A stretch of 5,686 nucleotides of DNA from an uncultured Chlorobiota bacterium. GTDB taxonomy: Bacteria; Bacteroidota; Kapaibacteriia; OLB7. The notes below the pieces were generated by a model that saw only the letters and a program-made list of their open reading frames with translations, searched no databases and had not been told where the DNA came from. A program made the translations under genes and the position numbers. Shown piece by piece: positions 1 through 5,686 of the stretch. Position 1 is the first letter of the stretch. Every line of letters begins with the position of its first letter. The stretch is from positions 1-5,686 of the forward strand of contig CAMLOB010000296.1 of assembly GCA_946481475.1 (NCBI GenBank), given 5' to 3'.

Positions 1-1898
1 CCGTCGTATAGCGCAAACCCGTTCAGTGTGCCGACGGCGACCGTATCTCCCCAGATCGAGATCGACGTCACCGTCTCTCCTCCCACCTCCTCGGTATAGT
101 CGGTCCATGTGTCGGTCGCCGGGTCGAGCAACTGCAATCCGCCCCCTGCTCCTCCCTGATCCCGTCTGCCGCGTGAAGCGATCCAGAGCTTCCCTTTTCC
201 ATCAACCGCCAGACTCCAGACCGTCTGACCGATGAGCGGATCCCGTCCCGCTGCGTATGTCGTCACATCATCATCCTCTCCGCCGCGAAACCTGTGCAGA
301 CCGGCGTCGCTCCCTCCCCAGATGTCGCCGTCCGGAGTTCCGGCCACAGCGTAGTATTTCTGTCCGGCTGACGGTCCCACCAGATTCGACGGCTCTCCTT
401 CTCTCGGCGCCACAACGATCTCGCTGTTCTGTGTGCCGAAGAGAATCGTGGAGTCGGAAGTGAGGGCAACGCTGTAACCCCGGCGGGGCGATCCGTCGCG
501 ACTCCCTTCAAACGGGATGTCCAGCACAAGACGTTCCGGCCGACGATAGATACAGATACCGTCGCGTGACGCCACAGCCGCTTCCTCCGGACCGAGAGGG
601 ATCAGGTCGAAGACGTTCGCTCCCATTCCTCCTTTGTTCTGGGCAAGATAGGTCATGCTGTAGGTCGTCGTCCCTCCACTGGAAGCGTAATCGAGAACGA
701 TCGGTCCCTTGTCTGCCGTGTCGAGCTCCATCTCGATCCGGAAGTCTCCCCTTCCCTCCCACTCCGGCCCGCTCAGTATTTCAAAGTCGGTTGTCCCGAT
801 CGAATCGAACGCCGTCAGCTCCACCCGCATTCCGGCTCCCCACGGAAAGAGAGCCGCTCCCTGATACCTGTCGACAATTGTGCCGAAGCGGTCGTCACTC
901 TCGCGGTAGCGAACCTGCCACGTTCCGTTCGGGGCGGTCGATTCGACGCGGGTCAGTCGGACCTGATCGGCGAGACCGACGTGGACGGCGGTGTAGGAGC
1001 AGATCCCTTCGTCGTGTGAATAGCTCATCATGCAGGGGATCTGCGGATAGTTCCGATAGTAGAGATTGCCGTTCGGCGCGCCGTTGCGGGACTGGCGGGA
1101 GCGGGTGTATTCGGTTCCCTCCTCGTAATACTCATCGAATGCGCCGAAGATATGCCCGAACTCGTGGGCCGTGGTCCACCCGGTCCGGGCGGCGTTGTGC
1201 CAGATGTTGGTGGAGGGACCGAAGAAGGAAGCATTGCTCCGGATGGTGGTCTTGCCGGTGATGACCCACGCAACAAAGGCCTGGTCGGCATTGTTCATCG
1301 CAGCCAGATCCTGACAGTAGGCGGTCATCTTGTCGGTCGAACTGCCAAGCGTATAGCCGAGGCGGTTCATGACGGTGTCGTAGAAGCTCCGGTCGACCAG
1401 AAAGCCTCCGGAGGTCGATGATGCCGTCGGATCATAGTCCAGATATGTGACCGGCGATTCGTAGCCGTACTCGATGATCGACAATTCCGCTTCCTTTCCA
1501 TAATGTCCGGCGGTCTCCTCCCACCAGTCGGCGTTCTTCCTGATATTCTCCTGCACCTCCTGATAGAGTGTCGGCGTCCAGATCAGCGGCTGCTGGATTC
1601 CCCCTTCGTGGATGTGAATGTAGAAGACGGCGACCACTGTCTTTCCCACAACCGAGGAGACGGTCGGTGCGGTGGCCGAAAGATGCCGGTCACGGTCCTT
1701 CAGTCGATCGGTCTTCCGCATCTGTGCAACGATTGCCGGATCGGCCGGATCCTGAAGTTCCACCCCACAATCGTGCGCCGCTTCATCGATGGTGGAATGA
1801 TGGATATGGGGATGATCCTGCGCTTCGGCCGGACCGAATGTGCCCAGGACGATGGCGTTCAGGAGGATAGTCCTGAAAAGAAGAGAGAAACGAAACAT
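1..1898 (-). CDS. Secreted metzincin-like zinc metalloprotease with beta-propeller-like C-terminal region (3' end outside window)
   Basis: Translation from the ATG at 1898 is open for 632 codons and runs off the window, so the C-terminus is missing. Residues 1-26 form a signal peptide: basic start, hydrophobic core, AEA before Gln27. The catalytic motif is HEFGHIFGAFDEY at 245-257, giving HExxHxxGxxD with His245, His249 and Asp255 as likely zinc ligands and Glu246 as catalytic base. CMMSY at 289-293 sits where a metzincin Met-turn is expected. Residues ~300-470 are beta-rich and unassigned. From ~474 onward there are about four repeats of roughly 45-48 residues resembling two-component-regulator propeller (Reg_prop) blades, e.g. 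DGDIWGGSDAGLHRF near 523-537 and WSLAVDGKGKLWIAS near 561-575. It is probably exported and degrades protein outside the cytoplasm; the substrate is unknown. A second in-frame ATG at 1904 is possible, and neither start has a clear Shine-Dalgarno. The exact peptidase family is not certain; the metalloprotease call is strong. Confidence 0.9.
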   Translation of the reverse strand, partial: MFRFSLLFRTILLNAIVLGTFGPAEAQDHPHIHHSTIDEAAHDCGVELQDPADPAIVAQMRKTDRLKDRDRHLSATAPTVSSVVGKTVVAVFYIHIHEGGIQQPLIWTPTLYQEVQENIRKNADWWEETAGHYGKEAELSIIEYGYESPVTYLDYDPTASSTSGGFLVDRSFYDTVMNRLGYTLGSSTDKMTAYCQDLAAMNNADQAFVAWVITGKTTIRSNASFFGPSTNIWHNAARTGWTTAHEFGHIFGAFDEYYEEGTEYTRSRQSRNGAPNGNLYYRNYPQIPCMMSYSHDEGICSYTAVHVGLADQVRLTRVESTAPNGTWQVRYRESDDRFGTIVDRYQGAALFPWGAGMRVELTAFDSIGTTDFEILSGPEWEGRGDFRIEMELDTADKGPIVLDYASSGGTTTYSMTYLAQNKGGMGANVFDLIPLGPEEAAVASRDGICIYRRPERLVLDIPFEGSRDGSPRRGYSVALTSDSTILFGTQNSEIVVAPREGEPSNLVGPSAGQKYYAVAGTPDGDIWGGSDAGLHRFRGGEDDDVTTYAAGRDPLIGQTVWSLAVDGKGKLWIASRGRRDQGGAGGGLQLLDPATDTWTDYTEEVGGETVTSISIWGDTVAVGTLNGFALYD

Positions 1899-2211
1899 GA
1901 ACATCGTCGGAAAAGTTGAACGGGTCAGCGATGGAAATGAGATCCGTCAGACGGAAGGAAGTTACGGGGCGGAGCGGAATTTATCGGCGGTGATCCGGGA
2001 TCAAAGTCTTCGTGGGATTCGGGGGAAGGGGCTGATGCTTATCTCCGTCAATGATCCCGCACGTGTCAGCGCGGGGATCCCGGCAATATTCTACGGGTAT
2101 GAGGTGGCCTCCGGCACCCACTTCGGGGGTGTCGCCGGCGCTGCGGGGCTTGTGATCGGGTTGTTTTTCTGCGGACCCGTGCGTAAGCGCGGGTCCGCAG
2201 ACAATCGATAC
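1899..2211. other. Gene-free, GC-rich, hairpin-rich spacer between the esterase and protease genes
   Basis: About 310 bases between the esterase stop and the protease start. No minus-strand frame gives a convincing protein. A plus-strand frame stays open across it, but it continues antisense through the esterase gene in codon-aligned register, so it is most likely a shadow. Several inverted repeats lie here: a long one at 2155-2209 (listed separately), CCGGC/GCCGG with inner ACCC/GGGT at about 2111-2138, and GATCCC/GGGATC arms at about 2053-2079. I recognise no riboswitch or RNA family, no clear sigma-70-type promoter and no strong Shine-Dalgarno before the protease start. It may hold the 3' end signal of the esterase transcript and the leader of the protease transcript; that is inference. 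Confidence 0.6.
2155..2209. other. Long inverted repeat just downstream of the esterase gene (possible transcript-end hairpin)
   Basis: The arms CTGCGGACCCG (2169-2179) and CGGGTCCGCAG (2190-2200) are perfectly complementary over 11 bp. Pairing continues inward through 2180-2182 with 2187-2189, closing a four-base loop. In plus-strand RNA this loop is GUAA, a GNRA tetraloop, and the only irregular pair is a G-U; in minus-strand RNA the same position is an A-C mismatch. Pairing also extends outward: TTGT 2161-2164 with ACAA 2201-2204, skipping four Ts, then ATCG 2155-2158 with CGAT 2206-2209. It begins a few bases after the esterase stop. Neither strand has a U-run after the stem, so it is not a textbook intrinsic terminator; it may still end or protect the esterase mRNA. 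Confidence 0.6.
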
Positions 2212-3177
2212 TTACGGCAAGGTGAACTGCCGGAACCACTCCCAGTTCTTCTCGGGTCCGTTCAGCCAGTGGTTCTCTCCGTTCGGGTACTGATGGTCCA
2301 GATCCCTGACCAGCACGAAGTGGAAGACCCGGTCATCTCCCGGCGTCTTTCCGGGATAGGTCGCGATCAGCAACGTGTTCGTATCCCCCGTCAGGGTGTA
2401 GTTCGTGTCCAGGTCGAACGTGCTGGTGTGGGCGTGGACGATGCGTTGGGCGGCCGGAACGGTGGAGACGCCCTGCTCAAACTTGCTCATGGGAACGTCC
2501 ACCCCCTCCCCCACCCACTTGTCGTCGGAGTTCCCGAGCATAAGCGTTACCGGCAGGTTCCGTTTCGGTACGGCTGTGGTGTCGTTTGTGACCGATCCTC
2601 CGGACTCCACAATGGCGGCGAAGACGTCGCTCATCTCCACGGCGCACCGGAAGGCCATCTGTCCGCCGTTGGAAAAGCCGACCAGATAGATTCGTCCGGC
2701 ATCGATGTTGAACTTCGCATCGAGTTCGGCGATGATCTGCCGCAGGAATTTCACATCATCCCGGGGCGTCTCTCCGGCGCAGTAATCGAAGGAGCCGGGG
2801 AAGACGTGCCACTTGGTCGTGTTTTTCTGCCCGTCTTCATCAATAATGCAGTGGCGCCATGAGGAGGGAAAGACCGTCAGAATGTTCTCCGTTTCTCCCA
2901 GCTCTTTCCATCCGGAGACGTTGTAGTACTTCTCCCCGTCCCCTCCGGTGCCGTGGAGCATGAAGACGACCGGGATCGGTTCGTTTTCGTTGTAGCTTGC
3001 CGGGACGTGGACGTAGTATTCCCGCGTATCTCCGTCCACCTCCGTGGTGACCCGGTTCTTGCCGACTACATAATCTGTGGTGTCGGGCGGACCGACATCC
3101 TCGCTTGAATCGCAGCCGACGGTGAGAAAGAGAAGGCCAAGGCAAATCCATCCGAGTGCAATGTTCCTCTTGTGCAT
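2212..3177 (-). CDS. PHB-depolymerase/feruloyl-esterase-like alpha/beta-hydrolase lipoprotein
   Basis: A 321-residue protein. Residues 1-22 are a lipoprotein signal: basic MHKR, hydrophobic core, lipobox-type TVGC with the lipid-bearing Cys22, then acidic DSSED. The rest matches the secreted esterase family that includes poly(3-hydroxybutyrate) depolymerases, LpqC and CE1 feruloyl esterases. LHGTGGDGEKYY at 74-85 is the oxyanion-hole strand and loop. GFSNGG at 167-172 is the nucleophile elbow with Ser169. GNSDD at 215-219 sits where the catalytic Asp is expected (218 or 219), and DLDHQYPNG at 292-300 holds the likely catalytic His295. Cys110 and Cys133 could form a disulfide. It should hydrolyse an ester of a polymer or oligomer at the cell envelope; the natural substrate cannot be read from sequence. 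The ATG at 3177 is chosen because it gives the complete signal peptide; the upstream Shine-Dalgarno is weak. It is separated by 111 bases from the broken cupin gene upstream. Confidence 0.9.
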   Translation of the reverse strand: MHKRNIALGWICLGLLFLTVGCDSSEDVGPPDTTDYVVGKNRVTTEVDGDTREYYVHVPASYNENEPIPVVFMLHGTGGDGEKYYNVSGWKELGETENILTVFPSSWRHCIIDEDGQKNTTKWHVFPGSFDYCAGETPRDDVKFLRQIIAELDAKFNIDAGRIYLVGFSNGGQMAFRCAVEMSDVFAAIVESGGSVTNDTTAVPKRNLPVTLMLGNSDDKWVGEGVDVPMSKFEQGVSTVPAAQRIVHAHTSTFDLDTNYTLTGDTNTLLIATYPGKTPGDDRVFHFVLVRDLDHQYPNGENHWLNGPEKNWEWFRQFTLP

Positions 3178-3288
3178 GATAATCCGAATTTGCTGTTGAT
3201 ATATACCGATGGCGACGTCCCGCTCTTGCGAACGGAAACGTCTCCATCGTTGCTTTATCGGATACGCCCCAAAGAGGAGACAAACGGA

Positions 3289-3615
3289 TCACCCGGAGGA
3301 GGAAGAAAAATGGAGCGCCAGCCAGACGGCATCCTCCGAGGTGTGGTCCACCCGGTGCTTCATTCCGGCCGGGATCAGCAGATAGTCTCCCCTCTTCAGT
3401 TCAAGGACTTTCCCTTCTTCGAAGTGGAGACGCGCCTCCCCTTCCAGCAGCGCCACCCACTCCGGTTCTTCCTGATCGTACCAGAAGTCGGGAGGGCTGG
3501 CATCGCCGTGGGAGATAATGGGTTCCAGGCGGAACGGGCCTCCTTACAGCAGAAGGATGAACTCTTCCTGCTGGGCGGATGACTGCTCGTAGAGATTGCG
3601 TATGGTTGGAAGCAT
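3289..3615 (-). pseudogene. Small single-domain cupin gene interrupted by an in-frame TAA at codon 24
   Basis: From the ATG at 3615 the frame reads 23 codons (MLPTIRNLYEQS...FILLL), meets TAA at 3546-3544, then continues open for 84 more codons to TGA at 3291-3289. The downstream part is a clear cupin: SPPDFWYDQEEPEWVALLEGEARL at about 40-63 is the first-motif region, with Trp-Tyr-Asp-Gln and Glu52 in place of the classic His-x-His, and GDYLLIPAGMKHRV at 76-89 fits motif 2, G(x)5PxGxxH, with His87 a likely metal ligand. Whole length (108 codons) suits small cupins of this kind, whose function is usually unassigned. Homology on both sides of the stop and no other lesion indicate a recent nonsense mutation (for example from GAA or CAA), a sequencing error, or recoding. 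If translation restarted downstream, only about 75-80 residues would be made. Seen: the stop. Inferred: loss of function. Confidence 0.85.
3539..3546 (-). promoter_or_regulatory. Shine-Dalgarno-like TAAGGAGG overlapping the internal stop of the cupin gene
   Basis: On the minus strand the internal stop and the two following glycine codons read TAAGGAGGC, a perfect complement to the usual 3' end of 16S rRNA. No ATG, GTG or TTG lies 5-12 bases downstream. The nearest in-frame candidate is CTG at 3528-3526, 10 bases after GGAGG; an ATT follows at 3519-3517. It could allow restart after the stop, but it may simply be the product of one base change before a Gly-Gly pair. Confidence 0.3.
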
Positions 3616-3622
3616 GATGGTT

Positions 3623-3628
3623 TCTCCT
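3623..3628 (-). promoter_or_regulatory. Ribosome binding site of the cupin gene
   Basis: AGGAGA on the minus strand, seven bases before the ATG at 3615. It is the clearest Shine-Dalgarno in the window and fixes the cupin start upstream of the internal stop, so the 23-codon leader fragment is probably translated. Confidence 0.75.
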
Positions 3629-3702
3629 GCCGACTGTTGCTGATGAATGTGTTCCGGGGGAAGTTACATCGCTCGGTGGTCGGTGCAATGGCAGGTCTTC
3701 TT

Positions 3703-4069
3703 CAGCAGTCAGCTATGAGCTATCAGCCGTGAGCAATCGGAAGATTCTTGACGTTCGATTCGCGACTCCTGACTCTCAACTCCGGACGTTCGACTTCCAG
3801 CCATTCCAGCAGTCAGCTATGAGCTATCAGCCGTGAGCAATCGGAAGACTTTCGACTCACGACTCCTGACTTCCAACCATTCAACTCTCTTCCCCAGCAG
3901 TCAGCTATGAGCTATCAGCCGTGAGCTATGAGCTATCGGAAGACTCCAGACGTTCGACTTCCCACCATTCCAGCAGTCAGCTATGAGCTATCAGCCGTGA
4001 GCAATCGGAAGACTCCCGACTTTCGACTTACAACTCCTGACTCTCAACTCCTGACCCCCGACTCTCCAA
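3703..4069. repeat. Heptanucleotide-period repeat array with four copies of a 42-base unit
   Basis: A unit starting CAGCAGTCAGCTATGAGC and ending CGGAAGA occurs at 3703-3744, 3807-3848, 3895-3943 and 3971-4012. Copies 1, 2 and 4 are 42 bases; copy 3 is 49 because AGCAATC is replaced by AGCTATG plus AGCTATC, exactly one extra 7-base step. Inside the unit the steps are AGCTATG, AGCTATC, AGCCGTG, AGCAATC. Between units the sequence is a second, looser series of 7-base steps ending GAC or AAC, such as TCCTGAC, TCTCAAC, TTTCGAC, GTTCGAC, often closing with CCATTC before the next unit. The array fills the space between the membrane-protein and cupin genes and enters the 3' end of the former. It resembles the short tandemly repeated repetitive (STRR) heptamer arrays known from cyanobacteria and other bacteria. 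It lacks CRISPR features: no constant spacers, no dyad arms. Confidence 0.9.
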
Positions 4070-4759
4070 CGTCCGCAATGACCAGATGTGCAGAAGAATC
4101 GCAATCGGCACGACGAAGGCCGGCAGCCAGACGAAGGGGAAATGAGCGATGAATGTGTTGGCCGGTTCGGCGGTGAAGACCTGGAACGATGTTGGTGAGG
4201 AGAGGATGGAGATCACCAGAATGTTCAGCACCAGCAGCAGACCCAGCACGTTCCAGAGGCGTGCGATTGTGACGGCCGAAGGGGTGTTCCGGTAGAGCAG
4301 CCAGGCGACAATCGGTGCGGTGGCGCCGGTGACGATGTCGAAGTTCAATCCCTCGAAGGTCATCTGTTCCGGGATGATCCGCCGGTTGTACAGTTCGTGG
4401 AGCAGCAACTCCAGAAAGAGCCGGAAGACCTGAATCCCCACAAGCCACGTGGTCGGCCCCCTGCCGATGAAGTTCCGGACGCGGGGGAGCGCCGCCAGCA
4501 GGATCAGCGTGATGAGGGCCGGGAGGAACACGAAGACGAAACGGGGAGGGACCGAAGAGAAGTCCGCAAGAAATCCCTGTTCGGCCAGGATTGCCGTCAG
4601 GACAAGCCAGAGGAGGAGAGGGAGAATCGAGAGGGCTATTATTTTTCCCCGCGATTTTGATCCCCTTGCGGCGCGACCGATAAAGGCGACAAGAAAGAGA
4701 AGCAGACCTGCAGTGATGCCGATGAAGGCCGGCTTCAGAGAGAGCGAGATCTCCGCCAT
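4028..4759 (-). CDS. Multi-span integral membrane protein of unknown function
   Basis: A 243-residue, strongly hydrophobic protein with about six or seven membrane spans, near residues 11-29, 40-60, 73-92, 104-122, 143-157, 164-186 and 206-226. A conspicuous polar stretch with charged residues, RLFLELLLHELYNRRIIPEQ at 113-132, followed by MTFEGLNFDI at 133-142 and a TAP at 147-149, lies between spans 4 and 5 and looks like the functional signature. I cannot attach a named family or reaction. The final 13 or so residues (231-243, LESRGSGVESQEL) are hydrophilic and come from the adjacent heptamer repeats, so the original protein probably ended soon after the seventh span. The ATG at 4759 is the first start in frame; an overlapping ATG at 4763 is in another frame. 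The spacer to the upstream MOSC gene is 191 bases, so co-transcription is possible but not certain. Confidence 0.8.
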   Translation of the reverse strand: MAEISLSLKPAFIGITAGLLLFLVAFIGRAARGSKSRGKIIALSILPLLLWLVLTAILAEQGFLADFSSVPPRFVFVFLPALITLILLAALPRVRNFIGRGPTTWLVGIQVFRLFLELLLHELYNRRIIPEQMTFEGLNFDIVTGATAPIVAWLLYRNTPSAVTIARLWNVLGLLLVLNILVISILSSPTSFQVFTAEPANTFIAHFPFVWLPAFVVPIAILLHIWSLRTLESRGSGVESQEL

Positions 4760-4950
4760 ACATGTTCCCGTCGGAAGTTGATGTTCTGTTTTGAAGGCGT
4801 GCGAATCTACAGAAACGGCCTCTTCGGTGATCCTCTCCGGAAGATGAAAATCGTAGAGAATTTTTTCCTGCAGATCAGGCGGATGCAGAGTCTTGATGTT
4901 CCTTCATGCCCTGGTTGGAAATCCCGACAAAGAGCATGCGTAGACACGAA

Positions 4951-5514
4951 TCAGACCCGCTCAAGTCGGCGGTGGGGTTCCGGGGGAAGCTCGACACGGA
5001 TACCGTCATTCAGTGAGACGTTGCCTCCTGTCATAACGACTCCCATGATGCCCGCTTTGCGGATCAGGTTCCCCTCTTCGTCCCGGTCAAGGACGGCCGC
5101 CAGAAGTCCCGGTCGGAAATTCTCGATCTGAACACAGGGATTGCGCAGTCCGGTGATCTTCACCAGAGCTGAGGAGCCGATGTGCAGGAGCGTGTCGACC
5201 GGAAGATTCAGGAGATCGATGCCCCGCGTCGTGATGTTCTCGCCGAGCGCCCCCGGCGGGATAGCGAAGCCCGACTTGCGGAGTTCATCCAACAATTCGG
5301 CGTGAATCAGATGAACCTGTCGGAGGTTCGGCTGGGTCGGATCGGCCGCCACCCGCGAACGATGCTTCACGGTCTCCCCCATGTGCGCATCCCCCTCCAC
5401 TCCCAGTCCGGCCAGCAGCCGGATGCTCTGCCGAGTCTCCTTGCTGAAACGATGCTCTTCGCTCCGGCTGACGGCGACGACGATGCCGGGATGTGAATTC
5501 TTTGATGCTGCCAT
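4951..5514 (-). CDS. MOSC-domain protein
   Basis: A 187-residue protein made almost wholly of one MOSC domain, the beta-barrel domain of the molybdenum-cofactor sulfurase C-terminus, also found in YiiM and YuaD-type proteins and thought to carry sulfur or molybdopterin. Recognisable blocks are GLGVEGDAHMG at 36-46, RQVHLIHAELLDEL at 65-78, PGALGENITTRGIDLL at 87-102, GLRNPCVQIENFRPGLL at 122-138 and AGIMGVV near 155-161. Cys127 in the RNPC block is the conserved cysteine. No radical-SAM or MoaE-type fusion partner is present, so it is a stand-alone form, probably cytoplasmic; its substrate is unknown. The frame is open upstream to 5664, but those residues lack MOSC similarity and overlap the small membrane peptide gene; the ATG at 5514 gives the normal family length. 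The gene starts 38 bases after the stop of the small upstream gene, which suggests one transcript. Confidence 0.92.
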   Translation of the reverse strand: MAASKNSHPGIVVAVSRSEEHRFSKETRQSIRLLAGLGVEGDAHMGETVKHRSRVAADPTQPNLRQVHLIHAELLDELRKSGFAIPPGALGENITTRGIDLLNLPVDTLLHIGSSALVKITGLRNPCVQIENFRPGLLAAVLDRDEEGNLIRKAGIMGVVMTGGNVSLNDGIRVELPPEPHRRLERV

Positions 5515-5552
5515 ATATCCGTATGAAGTCTGATGTCTGAACGTTCGGGATA

Positions 5553-5681
5553 TCACCACAGCAGTCCGATGATCTCCCGCGATCCGATATAGAGAAAGAC
5601 CAGAAGCGTTACCGCCAGGATCAGATTGATGAAGAGTGGGTTGCGAAAACGGGGGCCGACCCAATCGGTCCGGTTGTTCAT
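5553..5681 (-). CDS. Small single-span membrane peptide (or C-terminal tail of a gene cut by the window edge)
   Basis: From the ATG at 5681 the frame encodes 42 residues: a polar start MNNRTDWVGPRFRNP, a hydrophobic span LFINLILAVTLLVFLYIG at 16-33 and a short tail ending in LLW. A polar basic head followed by one span and a short end is typical of small bacterial membrane proteins. The bases before the ATG form TGATG, so an upstream gene could end in a stop that overlaps this start by one base, which would mean translational coupling. The frame is also open to the window edge with no stop, so the segment could instead be the end of a longer membrane protein. I recognise no family. It lies directly upstream of the MOSC gene on the same strand. 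Confidence 0.5.
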   Translation of the reverse strand: MNNRTDWVGPRFRNPLFINLILAVTLLVFLYIGSREIIGLLW

Positions 5682-5686
5682 CAGCA

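Noticed and set aside
566..1261. 231-codon plus-strand open frame
   Set aside because: Arg/Ser/Pro-rich shadow of the protease gene, which reads unbroken on the other strand with a zinc-binding motif.
1840..2862. 340-codon plus-strand open frame across the spacer and the esterase gene
   Set aside because: It is codon-aligned antisense to the esterase, has no ribosome binding site, and shows no recognisable domain; the minus-strand protein has a full signal peptide and catalytic motifs.
3199..3205. TATATAT on the minus strand as a -10 box for the esterase gene
   Set aside because: No acceptable -35 element at 16-18 bases upstream and it lies only about 22 bases from the start codon; too weak to list as a promoter.
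3401..3688. 95-codon minus-strand frame overlapping the cupin, considered as the intact alternative
   Set aside because: Its translation is low-complexity Arg/Pro/Ser and lacks cupin motifs, so the cupin frame with the stop is the real one; there is no frameshift that rescues it.
3703..4069. CRISPR array
   Set aside because: Repeat spacing is irregular, the intervening sequences are themselves related heptamers, and there are no cas genes nearby.
4044..4763. 239-codon minus-strand frame overlapping the membrane protein
   Set aside because: It is a +1-type shadow: rich in Arg, Pro and His with no membrane spans, while the alternative frame is a coherent multi-span protein.
4760..4950. Possible short gene between the MOSC and membrane-protein genes
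   Set aside because: Only a ~20-codon minus-strand frame exists there, without a ribosome binding site or recognisable features.
5515..5664. N-terminal extension of the MOSC protein by 50 residues
   Set aside because: It has no MOSC similarity, overlaps the small membrane peptide gene in another frame, and would exceed the usual family length.

Overview
The window reads almost entirely on the minus strand. It looks like an accessory or housekeeping-periphery segment of a Gram-negative-type bacterial chromosome with moderately high GC and GC-rich third positions. A signal-peptide metalloprotease and a lipobox-bearing esterase imply a secreted or cell-envelope lifestyle. The Reg_prop-like repeats and the acidic residues just after the lipoprotein cysteine are compatible with Bacteroidota or a related FCB-type lineage, but nothing here fixes the phylum. 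I see no phage, IS, CRISPR, tRNA or rRNA sequence.

In the direction of transcription (right to left) the layout is: a 42-residue single-span membrane peptide (5681-5553, possibly the tail of a longer gene cut by the edge); a stand-alone MOSC-domain protein (5514-4951); a multi-span membrane protein of unknown function (4759-4028); a heptanucleotide-period repeat array (about 4069-3703) that runs into the 3' end of that gene; a small cupin gene broken by an in-frame TAA (3615-3289); a PHB-depolymerase/feruloyl-esterase-like lipoprotein (3177-2212); a gene-free, hairpin-rich spacer (2211-1899); and a metzincin-like secreted metalloprotease with a C-terminal beta-propeller-like region (1898 to beyond position 1).

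The protease reading frame is unbroken from its start to the window edge and is the largest gene here (at least 632 residues). The esterase and protease would both act outside the cytoplasm on polymeric substrates, but the structured spacer between them argues against tight co-translation. The MOSC protein, the small membrane peptide and perhaps the membrane protein may form one transcription unit.

The points most worth a second look are: the cupin's ochre stop, which lies inside a perfect TAAGGAGG Shine-Dalgarno-like string; the array with four copies of a 42-base unit built from 7-base steps, which appears to have supplied the last ~13 codons of the membrane protein; and the long inverted repeat just after the esterase gene. 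I do not see a clear novel multi-gene system.
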